Made by a program: the position numbers and the translations under genes | DNA from: Nitrosarchaeum sp. | GTDB lineage: Archaea; Thermoproteota; Nitrososphaeria; Nitrososphaerales; Nitrosopumilaceae | Reading direction: 5' to 3' | DNA: 64,000 bases | Assembly (NCBI GenBank): GCA_002737445.1 | Contig: NSIR01000005.1 | Coordinates: forward strand, 35,149 to 99,148 | Notes under the pieces: generated by a model | What the model was told of the DNA's origin: nothing | The model's database searches: none | What the model saw: only the letters and a program-made list of their open reading frames with translations | Shown here: one piece after another, positions 35,684-43,603 of the stretch | How positions within the stretch are numbered: the first letter of the stretch is position 1 | How the letters are laid out: each line of letters opens with the position of its first letter

Positions 35684-35971
35684 CTAATATCTCAAATTCA
35701 TGCTTTCAACTAATCCCTGAAATCTCTTGAATTCCTGAAAAAATTGAAGTCCCTTTTCAGTTATTAGGAAGGTTCTATTTCTATCATTTTTAGTCGATTC
35801 TACTAATCCCGCTTCTACTAATTTCTCACATTTGTCTAATACTGCATAGTGAGATAAATTGGCTTTACGAGAAATTGCAGAAATAATAACTCCAGTACGA
35901 CCACCGTTGGCAGTTACATCCAATATATCACCCATTATACCCATTTCAGATCTGTATTGTTGTTTTGACAT
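35684..35971 (-). CDS. Winged-helix transcriptional regulator (HTH_45-like)
   Basis: A 95-residue single winged helix with helices around GDILDVTANGG, IISAISRKANLSHYAVLDKC (helix-turn-helix) and the wing FLITEKGLQFFQEF, then a short C-terminal helix that may dimerise. The pattern matches small archaeal regulators of the HTH_45 type. It is the first gene of a three-gene operon with the membrane winged-helix protein and the exported helical protein. A direct repeat lies upstream of its start and may be its own operator. Confidence 0.83.
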   Translation of the reverse strand: MSKQQYRSEMGIMGDILDVTANGGRTGVIISAISRKANLSHYAVLDKCEKLVEAGLVESTKNDRNRTFLITEKGLQFFQEFKRFQGLVESMNLRY

Positions 35972-36018
35972 GGTTTAGTATAGAATAACTTGGTTAATGA
36001 GGAACATTTTGAAACGCT

Positions 36019-36040
36019 AAAGCGGAACACAAAGCGGAAC
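36019..36040. promoter_or_regulatory. Direct repeat upstream of the winged-helix operon
   Basis: Two copies of AAAGCGGAAC at 36019-36028 and 36031-36040, with a 12-base start-to-start spacing, lie about 50-70 bases upstream of the regulator start at 35971. The GC-rich units stand out locally. Read toward the gene they are GTTCCGCTTT, followed by a third partial TGTTCC nearer the gene. They may be activator or autoregulatory sites; inference only. Confidence 0.4.
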
Positions 36041-36195
36041 TGCTGATTCAAGTATAAAATTAATAATTTCAACAAAATTACTGAGTAAAAATTTCATATA
36101 TCATAAGGCTAAAATTTTACATAAAAAATCAATCAGTAGGTCAGCTTTGAGATTCATAATAACTTTTTATTCCCATTTTGGAAAGAGAACATAAA

Positions 36196-36669
36196 ATGTT
36201 TGATAAATTAAGAAAGGAGGAAGGGGGAGAAATGACAGAAGTAAGAACTACAGATGAATATGATAATTTGAAACCTAAAGATATCTCATCAAATGTAATA
36301 GGAGAAATTGGAATTGTAGAATTAATGGATAAACGAGCTAAATTGGAAGAAGCAATTGATTATGTAGGTTTAATGATAAAAAATCTTAAAGAAAAAAGAA
36401 CTATTTTAGAAAAGGATATTGAAGAAGAATCAGTAGATATTAAAAATCTTAAAGAAAAATTAGAGAAAATAAGTCAATACATTGAAGAAGAAAATAAAGG
36501 GATTAACGAACTGACCCATAAACGACAACAAGTTGAAAATGAGGCAGATAAAGTAGGAACAATTATCAATAATCTTAGAGATAGATTATCTGGAATTGAT
36601 AGAATAATTGATAATGAAGGTAACAAAGTAAAGAAAAACAAAGAATCTAGAGAGTCTTTAGAAAATTAA
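36196..36669 (+). CDS. Coiled-coil protein, 157 aa
   Basis: A soluble protein that is nearly all coiled coil: repeated segments of the form IKNLKEKRTILEKDIEEES appear about every 40 residues (three similar units, with IKNLKEK, GINELTHKR and INNLRDRLS). The N-terminal 40 residues are less regular. The frame could begin at TTG 36178, but ATG 36196 (MFDKLRKEEGG) is preferred because an A/T-rich box about 30 bases upstream fits it. Function unknown. It is convergent with the second CdvB gene, 18 bases apart, so a link with ESCRT-like helices is tempting but unproven. Confidence 0.62.
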   Translation: MFDKLRKEEGGEMTEVRTTDEYDNLKPKDISSNVIGEIGIVELMDKRAKLEEAIDYVGLMIKNLKEKRTILEKDIEEESVDIKNLKEKLEKISQYIEEENKGINELTHKRQQVENEADKVGTIINNLRDRLSGIDRIIDNEGNKVKKNKESRESLEN

Positions 36670-36687
36670 AATTGGAAGTTTTAGATA

Positions 36688-37329
36688 TTAATAAAAATTA
36701 TTTTTAGTTGATGTTTTAATGTTTTTATTTATAGATGAATATCTATCATGAGTAGAACTTTCAGATAAAGCTGCTGCTTCCTGTAGAATTTTTTCAGATT
36801 CCAAATTGGTTGTTTCATCCATTCCAAATGTAGCATCACTGGAGAAACTATCAGTCATAAATCCACCCAACATTTGTCCCATTTGATTAATTTCTTGGTC
36901 AGCATTTGGCATAAATTTTACAAGAGATGATTTAAGATTTTTCATCAAACCAATTGTAGGTATAATTGTTACTACAGTATCTCCAAGATCATGATATGTT
37001 GTTAATCTTAATTCAATTTGTTCTAATGCTATTCTTGCATTACCTAAAATTTTTGTGGTTTTTCTTATCTCAGCTAATTCTTTAGATAAAATTCTACATG
37101 TTGTGGCATCATGTAATTGAGTTGCCTCAACTATTCTTTTGAAAAGTTTACTATCTCTTTCATTCAATTTTGTAATCATTAAATCAAGTTTTGTAATTTG
37201 TGTTTGTAATTTTTTAATACCATTTTCAATTTTAGGTTTTAATGCACCTTTAGGATTAATTGTATCATTAATTTTTTCAGTAATTCCTGGTTTTTGTTGT
37301 TTATTCCATTTATTATTTAAATCAGACAA
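36688..37329 (-). CDS. CdvB paralogue (ESCRT-III-like)
   Basis: A 213-residue Snf7-fold protein, collinear over its whole length with the CdvB at 13015-13662: shared stretches include PGITEK/PGVTDK, GALKPKIENGIKKLQTQITK, LSKELAEIRKTTKILGNARI and ERILQEA/EKILQEAA. The tail is Asn/Thr/Lys-rich instead of Ser/Pro-rich, so partner binding may differ. Thaumarchaeotal genomes carry several CdvB copies with divided roles in septation or membrane remodelling. No other cdv gene is adjacent. Confidence 0.85.
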   Translation of the reverse strand: MSDLNNKWNKQQKPGITEKINDTINPKGALKPKIENGIKKLQTQITKLDLMITKLNERDSKLFKRIVEATQLHDATTCRILSKELAEIRKTTKILGNARIALEQIELRLTTYHDLGDTVVTIIPTIGLMKNLKSSLVKFMPNADQEINQMGQMLGGFMTDSFSSDATFGMDETTNLESEKILQEAAALSESSTHDRYSSINKNIKTSTKNNFY

Positions 37330-37413
37330 TAATTTTGATCATATGGTTTGTACTTAATTTTAGGTGTGAATATTGCTTAACAGTAAATAAAATATAACTA
37401 ACAAGAATTTGTC

Positions 37414-37518
37414 CTAAAGATTTAAGATGGATATTCTTTGTGGGTGCATTTTTTGGATGTGATTTGGAATCACAGAGTTGTTATTTACGGGTTCTCCGCA
37501 TAAAGGACATTTTACCAT
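37414..37518 (-). CDS. Small zinc-finger protein (34 aa)
   Basis: A 34-codon ORF, ATG at 37518 and TAG at 37414-37416. It reads MVKCPLCGEPVNNN and then NHIQKMH, giving C-x2-C and H-x4-H ligands, a C2H2-like finger. It lies in the long gap upstream of the CdvB paralogue and is otherwise easy to miss. The complete ligand set makes a real gene likely; function unknown. Confidence 0.6.
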   Translation of the reverse strand: MVKCPLCGEPVNNNSVIPNHIQKMHPQRISILNL

Positions 37519-37833
37519 ATTATACTTTTGAGGATAAAAAAATTGTATTTAAATATTTTTTTTAGTACGAAATTCAGAAAAACTACCAAATTTTGTCTGA
37601 TTTTACTCTTTTTAGATCATTATAAAATAATTAAAAAATTCCCTTTAACTCAAAAAAGATAATAAATTATTCTAAATGAGAGTAAATATGAACAATTTTC
37701 ATTATTTCTAGATAGTAGACATAAATCAAATTAAAATTGCTAACCTAAAAGAACTGGAAAAAATAGATTATAGTAGATGGGTGATGTCTATAATTAAATT
37801 TATTTTTATAATAGAAATATTAATTTTAGTTAA
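37519..37833. other. 315-bp intergenic stretch, no gene seen
   Basis: Very A/T-rich. No tRNA, repeat or convincing ORF. Near its right end an open plus-strand segment with protein-like codons runs into the start of the next gene but has no usable start codon. Promoter elements for both flanking genes presumably lie here. Confidence 0.5.
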
Positions 37834-38268
37834 ATGAATAAAAAAATAATAATTATTTGTTTAATATTAATACTAGTTGTATTTGGTTTATCATTTCATC
37901 ATAATGATAAAAAAATTACCAATATAGTATTTCATGTTACTTTAGCAGACCCAAATTTATATAAAAATGGAATTTATACTAATTATTTTACAATAAAAGG
38001 AGGGGATTATCTTTTCAAATTTGTTCCTAATGGAGATAGTCCTAAAATTCTAACTATTACAATAAAAGGAGAAAATTACATGTTTTCTGAAAATTTCAAG
38101 TTAATAGGTACTTTACATCAATTCAAAGAATCAAGTACTGTAGAATATTTTACTTGGGATTATGATGGACAAAAAGTATTTTCCATTCCAAATCAACAAG
38201 TAATAAATATTGAAATTAATCCAAATGGAAATGAATTAGGTCCAGTATCAGTAGATATTATAAAGTAA
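37834..38268 (+). CDS. Exported or membrane-anchored protein, 144 aa
   Basis: A 144-residue protein with an N-terminal hydrophobic helix (residues 3-20) preceded by MNKK, then a beta-rich domain (FKFVPNGDSPKILTITIKG, NFKLIGTLHQF, VINIEINPNG). The layout suggests a surface protein held by its uncleaved signal or a secreted one. No cysteine-type lipobox is present. The repeated strand pattern hints at an immunoglobulin-like or C2-like sandwich, but I cannot assign a family. Confidence 0.62.
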   Translation: MNKKIIIICLILILVVFGLSFHHNDKKITNIVFHVTLADPNLYKNGIYTNYFTIKGGDYLFKFVPNGDSPKILTITIKGENYMFSENFKLIGTLHQFKESSTVEYFTWDYDGQKVFSIPNQQVINIEINPNGNELGPVSVDIIK

Positions 38269-38430
38269 AAAGATTTAGATTCTACTATAATTTGTAAATA
38301 TTAATTCTTATTTTTATACCAGTAAACATCTAATTGTTATTTTATTCTGTGTAGTGTAAATCTGATAATGAATATGAATTAATTTATAAATTCGCATTCA
38401 TTTATTACTGATCATAGAATACTAACAAAT

Positions 38431-38637
38431 ATGAAAGATAAGAAGAAGAAAGCTAAATTAATTATTTTGTTAGGCATAATTTGGGTAGTTATTACGTTAC
38501 CTTTACCTTGGATAGTAAATAATCCATTAGTTTCAGATTCACAATTTAATATCATATTAGCGATTATTGGAGTAATGTCAATTCCATTTATTATGTTAGG
38601 TATTATCTGGACATTAAAGCCAGAATTAGCTACTTAG
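38431..38637 (+). CDS. Small membrane protein with two helices (68 aa)
   Basis: A 68-residue protein: basic start MKDKKKKAKL, helices at about 9-27 and 39-61, ending TLKPELAT. It is similar in size and layout to the protein at 33432-33632. It is 9 bases upstream of cysQ on the same strand and could be co-transcribed with it. Function unknown. Confidence 0.6.
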   Translation: MKDKKKKAKLIILLGIIWVVITLPLPWIVNNPLVSDSQFNIILAIIGVMSIPFIMLGIIWTLKPELAT

Positions 38638-38646
38638 GTAAAACCA

Positions 38647-39462
38647 TTGAAAGGCATCCCAATTTTAGATAAAATACCAGAATTGGATATGGCAATTGAG
38701 GCTGTACATAAAGCTGGAAATGTCATTTTAGAAATATATCAACGAAAATATGAAATAACTACAAAAAGTGATAATTCGCCTATAACTGAAGCTGATTTAA
38801 CAAGTAATAATATTATTAAAACAATTTTATCAAAAACAAATTATAAAATTTTATCGGAAGAAGATAATGATGATAAGACAAGATTATTTGAAGAAATTAT
38901 TTGGATAGTTGATCCTCTTGATGGTACATCTGATTTTATAGATAAAACTGGTGAATTTACTATTATGATTGCGTTGATAAAAAATAAAAAACCGATCATA
39001 GGTGTTATTGGTTGGCCTACAGAAAAAATAATTTTTGCTGCACAAAAAGATTCTGGTGCTTTCAAATTTTCAAAAGGTAAATGGGATAAAATATCAGTTA
39101 CAAAAATTTCAGACCTTTCAAAATGTAAGGCAGTTGGTTCAAGGCACCATCTTTCAGAAAAAGAAAAAATGTTTATTAAAAAATTAGGAATAAATAATTT
39201 TACCAGCATAGGGAGTTCATTAAAAGTAGGAATGATTAGTTCAGGAGAAGCAGATGTATATCTTACTACAACAACTAAAATGAAAGAATGGGATTCGGCT
39301 GCATCATATTGTTTAATTTCAGAAGCAGGTGGAATGATGACAGATATGAATGGAAATGATATTACATATAATAATAAAAATGTAAATCATCAAAATGGAA
39401 TTTTAGTAACAAATGGATTAATTCATGATATAATTATAAAAAAGTTTAAAAATTTAGAATAG
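38647..39462 (+). CDS. cysQ: 3'(2'),5'-bisphosphate nucleotidase / inositol monophosphatase family (CysQ-like)
   Basis: A 271-residue Mg- and Li-sensitive-type phosphatase fold. Metal ligands: E71/E72 (LSEEDNDD), WIVDPLDGTSDF with D89 and D92, and EWDSAA with D216. The CysQ reading, removal of PAP left after sulfonation or PAPS reduction, is favoured by the adjacent convergent APS kinase gene, with which it overlaps by 9 bases. Inositol monophosphatase or fructose-bisphosphatase activity remains possible in this family. The start is TTG at 38647. Confidence 0.82.
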   Translation: MKGIPILDKIPELDMAIEAVHKAGNVILEIYQRKYEITTKSDNSPITEADLTSNNIIKTILSKTNYKILSEEDNDDKTRLFEEIIWIVDPLDGTSDFIDKTGEFTIMIALIKNKKPIIGVIGWPTEKIIFAAQKDSGAFKFSKGKWDKISVTKISDLSKCKAVGSRHHLSEKEKMFIKKLGINNFTSIGSSLKVGMISSGEADVYLTTTTKMKEWDSAASYCLISEAGGMMTDMNGNDITYNNKNVNHQNGILVTNGLIHDIIIKKFKNLE

Positions 39463-39969
39463 GTTTCTTTTCTTAAGAAATTCTTTTACTTTTTCAGCAC
39501 TGTCTACTAATTGATCATTTTCTGTGTCAATAAGTAAATCTGGATCTAATGGAAATTCATATGGATCGTCAATTCCAGTAAAGCCTTTAATTTCCCCTCG
39601 TCGTGCTTTAGCATACATACCTTTGACATCTCTTTGCTCACATTTTTCAATTGAACATTTAATATAACATTCAACAAATTGTTCACCAGAATCAATAATC
39701 TCCCTCGCATTATCTCTATTTTCCTTATATGGTGAAACAAGAGATACTGCAGATGAAACCCCATGTTTTAGTAATAATTTTGCTAGATGTGCTACTCTTT
39801 TGTTATGTTCGTCTCTTCCTGCCTTGGAAAAATCTTTTGGTGAAAACCATTCTCTTAGTTCATCACCATCAAGCATTGCCAAATTTGTAATATTCTTTTG
39901 TAATTCTTTAACAATCGTAGTTTTACCTGAACAAGGTAAACCCGTCATCCATAAAATAAAAGGCTTCAT
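39454..39969 (-). CDS. cysC: Adenylylsulfate (APS) kinase
   Basis: A 171-residue kinase making PAPS from APS. The P loop GLPCSGKTT is at residues 10-18, followed by LDGDELREWFSP, FSKAGRDEHNKRVAHLA, and FVECYIKCSIEKCEQRDVKGMYAKARRGEIKGFTGIDDPYE, written here as the mobile-lid and substrate regions. All core residues are present. It is tail to tail with cysQ, while sat and cysH form a separate operon near 23 kb. Confidence 0.94.
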   Translation of the reverse strand: MKPFILWMTGLPCSGKTTIVKELQKNITNLAMLDGDELREWFSPKDFSKAGRDEHNKRVAHLAKLLLKHGVSSAVSLVSPYKENRDNAREIIDSGEQFVECYIKCSIEKCEQRDVKGMYAKARRGEIKGFTGIDDPYEFPLDPDLLIDTENDQLVDSAEKVKEFLKKRNLF

Positions 39970-40001
39970 TATTTTAAATTTTTAAAATAGCTATTAAGAG
40001 C

Positions 40002-40544
40002 TTACGATATAAACCATGGACACTTTTCTAAATAATCAATTTCTTTTATCATTAAATGCATTTTTGTTGTAATTGCCACCACAGAACGAAACTGCTCAAA
40101 CATTTCCATCTCTTCCTCTTTTGATAGTATTTCACTTTCTGCTTTTTCGAAAATCTGTTCTTCTTTTGACATATGATCCAAAAGATAAATTGAATATGTC
40201 TTAAGAAATCTTGCTACGGGTTCTCTTTCATTTTCACCTTTTTTCCAACGTGATAAATGTATTGAAATATTTTTTGCAATTCTTCTTGAAAATTCATGCT
40301 CTACCATAAGACTCCTAATTTCTTTTTTTAAATGATCATAACTTATTACGCATGGAAAGTATGAATCCTCTTCTCTTGAATAGTGTATAGAGTCTAAAAA
40401 TTCTAAAATTATTAAATTTATTTTTTCAATATCTTCAAATGGTATATTTTTTCCATCATAAAGATCTTTGTAGCATTTTATAATTATTTTTTCAAGACGT
40501 CTAATCTGTTTATGATCTTCACGTAGAGAATCAGTTGCGCTCAA
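40002..40544 (-). CDS. Hemerythrin (HHE)-domain protein
   Basis: A 180-residue four-helix protein with the non-haem di-iron ligand pattern: LREDHKQIRRLE (helix 1), IHYSREEDSYFP (helix 2), VEHEFSRRIAK (helix 3) and LDHMSKEEQIFEKAE (helix 4). Such cytosolic HHE proteins bind oxygen or nitric oxide or act in iron or stress responses. The gene is alone between cysC and a small unknown gene, on the minus strand. The iron site is well supported; physiological role unknown. Confidence 0.9.
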   Translation of the reverse strand: MSATDSLREDHKQIRRLEKIIIKCYKDLYDGKNIPFEDIEKINLIILEFLDSIHYSREEDSYFPCVISYDHLKKEIRSLMVEHEFSRRIAKNISIHLSRWKKGENEREPVARFLKTYSIYLLDHMSKEEQIFEKAESEILSKEEEMEMFEQFRSVVAITTKMHLMIKEIDYLEKCPWFIS

Positions 40545-40617
40545 TATTATTAAATAATTTATGAGTGCTTAATGTGTATCTAATATAAAAAAGATAATTT
40601 TGTTTTCATTTAAAATC

Positions 40618-40917
40618 TTAAGATTTAATTTTATTATTAATGGTTTGAATATATTTTTGGTTATATTTAGTAAATAATCTTATTTTATCTTGAGCTAAAG
40701 CCATAGCACCAGGTCTACTATTCATATAAATGTCAATTGATAATTGTTCAGTTAATAATTTTTTTAAATCCTCTTTAGTTTGTAAATTGAGTTTTTTAAT
40801 TAAATAATGAAATTCATTCTCAAGTAAATTCTGTATGTCAGGAATTGCAGGTGGAGTTGCTCCTATGATTTCTTTTGTAGTTATTTTTCCAAAAACTTTT
40901 TTATTTAAATCGAGCAA
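40618..40917 (-). CDS. Hypothetical protein, 99 aa
   Basis: A 99-residue, mostly helical soluble protein with no cysteine and no membrane helix; recognisable stretches are ATPPAIPDIQNLLENEFHYL and RPGAMALAQDKIRLFTKY. I do not recognise a family. It lies 73 bases downstream of the hemerythrin gene on the same strand. Amino-acid composition is ordinary, so it is probably real. Confidence 0.5.
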   Translation of the reverse strand: MLDLNKKVFGKITTKEIIGATPPAIPDIQNLLENEFHYLIKKLNLQTKEDLKKLLTEQLSIDIYMNSRPGAMALAQDKIRLFTKYNQKYIQTINNKIKS

Positions 40918-41009
40918 TATTCATTTATTAATTTAGTCTTATAAATTGAATTTGGTTTTACTACCAAAAATTATAATTGAATAATAAAACATTATAAGAA
41001 ATCAATTTT

Positions 41010-41291
41010 ATGTATAGTATGGCAATTCCAGAAGAAGTAAAAGATTATGTTGAAAAAAATATTAAATTAATGCTTACACAAACTGAAACTTATTTACCAT
41101 TTATAAAAATAGCATTTCCTTATTCAAGAAATTTAGCAGATGGTGTTTACAATCTAATTATGGGTAGCGCATTATCTGTTTTCATAAATCAATATGCAAT
41201 TAGAATGAAGTATCCAACGGCAGATGATTTTTCAGAATTTGGAAAATTATCTTTCAAATACAGAGAGCAAGTAGACCAGTTTTTTAAATAA
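41010..41291 (+). CDS. Hypothetical protein, 93 aa
   Basis: A 93-residue helical protein (MAIPEEVKDYVEKNIKLMLT, then FPYSRNLADGVYNLIMGSAL). The second Met at residue 4 is a possible start. No family recognised. It is divergent from the gene at 40618-40917 across 92 bases and 33 bases upstream of another small gene. Confidence 0.5.
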   Translation: MYSMAIPEEVKDYVEKNIKLMLTQTETYLPFIKIAFPYSRNLADGVYNLIMGSALSVFINQYAIRMKYPTADDFSEFGKLSFKYREQVDQFFK

Positions 41292-41324
41292 TATTTAGAT
41301 GAAAGGAAATAATAAATTCGAAAT

Positions 41325-41555
41325 ATGGTTTTTTCTTATCATGTAATTAAATTTGAAAGTATATCATTTTTACAAGGTACAGATTGGTCACAATCAATTG
41401 GTGATAAAGGAATTTTATATAAATCTATTAAAGATCCTTTTTCTAAATTAATAATTCAGTCATTAAATAATTCAGAAAAATTATTTCATGTTCCCAAAGA
41501 CAGAACTGTAATTGTTGTAAATAAAGTGGTACACTTTTTAGGTGAATTGGTTTAA
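41325..41555 (+). CDS. Hypothetical protein, 76 aa
   Basis: A 76-residue protein without membrane helix or cysteine. Stretches such as LQGTDWSQSIGDKGILYKSI and VPKDRTVIVVNKVVHFLGEL look like real coding sequence with alternating strands. No family recognised. Possibly in one transcript with the 93-residue gene upstream. Confidence 0.45.
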   Translation: MVFSYHVIKFESISFLQGTDWSQSIGDKGILYKSIKDPFSKLIIQSLNNSEKLFHVPKDRTVIVVNKVVHFLGELV

Positions 41556-41720
41556 ATTTATTTAGAAAATAATAATCTTGTTATAATTAATTATAGTTGG
41601 CATGTATCTTTTTCCTACAATTAATGTACGAATTGATAATCCAACATTTGTCATAATATTAATAGCTAAAATATTATACAAATTAATTTATTTAAAAAAA
41701 CTTTTTTTAATATTAATAAA

Positions 41721-41939
41721 TTATTTAAAGAAATCAAACTCTTGATCCCTTTTTTGTTTTGGAAGATTATCCAGAACAGCTTGTACTACTTCATTATGAT
41801 TGTATGTAAGATGTCGTAAAAATTTTGCTGATTCATCAGATCTTTTTTTTGGATCTGCAAATATCATTTCAGGGCTACACAATTCATTCATCATTGTATT
41901 ACATTCTTTACACGGTATAAAATCAAGAAAGAGTTTCAT
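41721..41939 (-). CDS. Small protein with Cys pair, 72 aa
   Basis: A 72-residue protein with PCKECNTMM near residues 9-17, one further Cys (LCSPEM) and HLTYNHNEVV near 43-52, so a Cys/His metal site is possible. The rest is charged and helical. No family recognised. It is flanked on both sides by A/T-rich gaps. Confidence 0.5.
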   Translation of the reverse strand: MKLFLDFIPCKECNTMMNELCSPEMIFADPKKRSDESAKFLRHLTYNHNEVVQAVLDNLPKQKRDQEFDFFK

Positions 41940-42057
41940 AATTTGTCATTATTTTCTTAGTATTTAGACCATTTTATAGAAGATATTGATATTATTTTAT
42001 TTTTATATAATTATAGATTTTTGTGTAACTTGGTTTTTTACCATTTACTTTTTTTCA

Positions 42058-42082
42058 TTTTTAGTAATTAAATTACTAAAAA
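42058..42082. promoter_or_regulatory. Inverted repeat in a 260-bp gap
   Basis: TTTTTAGTAATT at 42058-42069 and its reverse complement at 42071-42082 flank a single A. It may be a regulator site or, in RNA, a weak hairpin next to U-rich sequence. It lies between a minus-strand small gene and the plus-strand NDH-2 gene. The remainder of the gap 41940-42198 shows no gene. Confidence 0.35.
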
Positions 42083-42198
42083 ATTTTATTTATTAAGAAG
42101 GTTTTACAGTATCTCTCTAGAACTATACTCTATCAATTTTTCCGCAAGTGAAAAAAATTGGAAATAGGATATATTCACTAATTTTATACATAATGTAA

Positions 42199-43557
42199 TT
42201 GGTAAAAACTAAGAAAAAAATAGTAATTTTAGGAGGTGGATTCGCTGGAGTAGAGTGTGCCAAAAAATTAGAGTCATATTTTGGAAATAATTCAGAAATT
42301 GAAATAATAATGATAAGTGAGGATAATTTTTTATTATTTACACCAATGTTGCCACAAGTCGCGTCAGGTATGATTGAAACTAGGCATATTGTATTACCAA
42401 TTAGAGCAATATGCAAAAAGACAAAATTTTATGAAGGTAAAATTAAGAATATAGATCCTTTTGGAAAATTAGTAACATTATGGGGTACAGTTGAAAAAAG
42501 AGGGGCAGTAATTTATTACGATTATTTAGTAATTGCGTTAGGCAGTGAAACAAACTTTTTTGGTATGGCGGATGTTGAAAAAAACGCATTTACAATGAAA
42601 ACTCTCAATGATGCAGTAATGTTGAGAAATAGAATTATAGATATGCTTGAACAAACTGAAAATGAAACAGATCCTATTCTACGAAAAAGTTTACTAACAT
42701 TTGTTATAGCGGGTGGTGGATTCGCTGGTATTGAAACTGCAGGAGAGATCATGGATCTATTACTTGATGCAAGAAAGTATTATTCCACAATTCAGAAAAA
42801 TGATATTCGTGTAATCATAATTGAATCTCTTCCAATGATCCTTAATGGATTTAATCAAAAATTAGCTGAATTTGCAAAAGAAAAGATGACACATCGAGGT
42901 ATTGAATTTAAACTAAAAAATGTAGTTACAAAATTTGATGGAACTGAGGTCAGCATAAAATTACTAAATGAAAATCTAAAAGAACCAGCTGTAGAATCAG
43001 AAATAGAAATAATTAGAACTAAAACATTGATTTGGACAGCAGGTGTCACTCCGGTTAATACAATAAAAAGATCAATGTTCAAAATGGAAAAAGGTAAATT
43101 AATTGTAAATGATTTTCTTGAAGTTCCAGAATTTTCTGGGGTTTTTGCAATTGGAGATTGTGCATTATTTACAGACCCCAAAACAAATCGCCCATTTCCA
43201 CCTACTGGACAAATTGCAGAAGCACAAGCAAAAATTGTATCTTATAATCTAAATGCCTTAATTAAAAATTCAGATAAGAAAATATTTGAATATAATTCTA
43301 AAGGACAAATGGCAATAATTGGAAAAAGAACAGGAATTGCAACATTTTTTGGAATGAATATTTCTGGATTTTTAGCATGGATAATTTGGAGAAATGTATA
43401 TCTTTCAAAAATAGCATTACCTGATAAAAAAATCAGAGTTTTATTGGATTGGATAATTGATTTATTATTTGATAGAGATGTTTCAAGATTAAAACTTGTT
43501 AAACGTGATACAGAAAAAGAATACAAAGTTTTAGACGAAATAGATGATGTTTGGTGA
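42199..43557 (+). CDS. ndh: Type II NADH dehydrogenase (NDH-2-like FAD oxidoreductase)
   Basis: A 452-residue single-subunit flavoprotein. The FAD-binding GGGFAGVECAKKL is at residues 10-22, the second Rossmann loop AGGGFAGIETAGEI near 171-184 binds NAD(P)H, WTAGVTP and FAIGDCALFTDP are family motifs, and PPTGQIAEAQAK binds the quinone side. The C-terminal part has a hydrophobic helix (SGFLAWIIWRNVYL) for membrane attachment. It passes electrons from NADH to the quinone pool without pumping. The start is TTG at 42199, with an A/T box about 28 bases upstream. Confidence 0.92.
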   Translation: MVKTKKKIVILGGGFAGVECAKKLESYFGNNSEIEIIMISEDNFLLFTPMLPQVASGMIETRHIVLPIRAICKKTKFYEGKIKNIDPFGKLVTLWGTVEKRGAVIYYDYLVIALGSETNFFGMADVEKNAFTMKTLNDAVMLRNRIIDMLEQTENETDPILRKSLLTFVIAGGGFAGIETAGEIMDLLLDARKYYSTIQKNDIRVIIIESLPMILNGFNQKLAEFAKEKMTHRGIEFKLKNVVTKFDGTEVSIKLLNENLKEPAVESEIEIIRTKTLIWTAGVTPVNTIKRSMFKMEKGKLIVNDFLEVPEFSGVFAIGDCALFTDPKTNRPFPPTGQIAEAQAKIVSYNLNALIKNSDKKIFEYNSKGQMAIIGKRTGIATFFGMNISGFLAWIIWRNVYLSKIALPDKKIRVLLDWIIDLLFDRDVSRLKLVKRDTEKEYKVLDEIDDVW

Positions 43558-43603
43558 TTTTTCATTAATCTACAAATTATTAGATATTATGTAAAATAAA
43601 CTA

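Noticed and set aside
37714..37837. Plus-strand open segment running into the gene at 37834
   Set aside because: Protein-like codons but no ATG, GTG or TTG start except 17 codons from the end; too weak to call a gene.
41602..41745. Plus-strand ORF of 47 codons in the gap before 41721
   Set aside because: It is almost entirely Ile/Leu/Lys/Asn from A/T-rich DNA, overlaps the end of the better-supported minus-strand gene, and has no motif.
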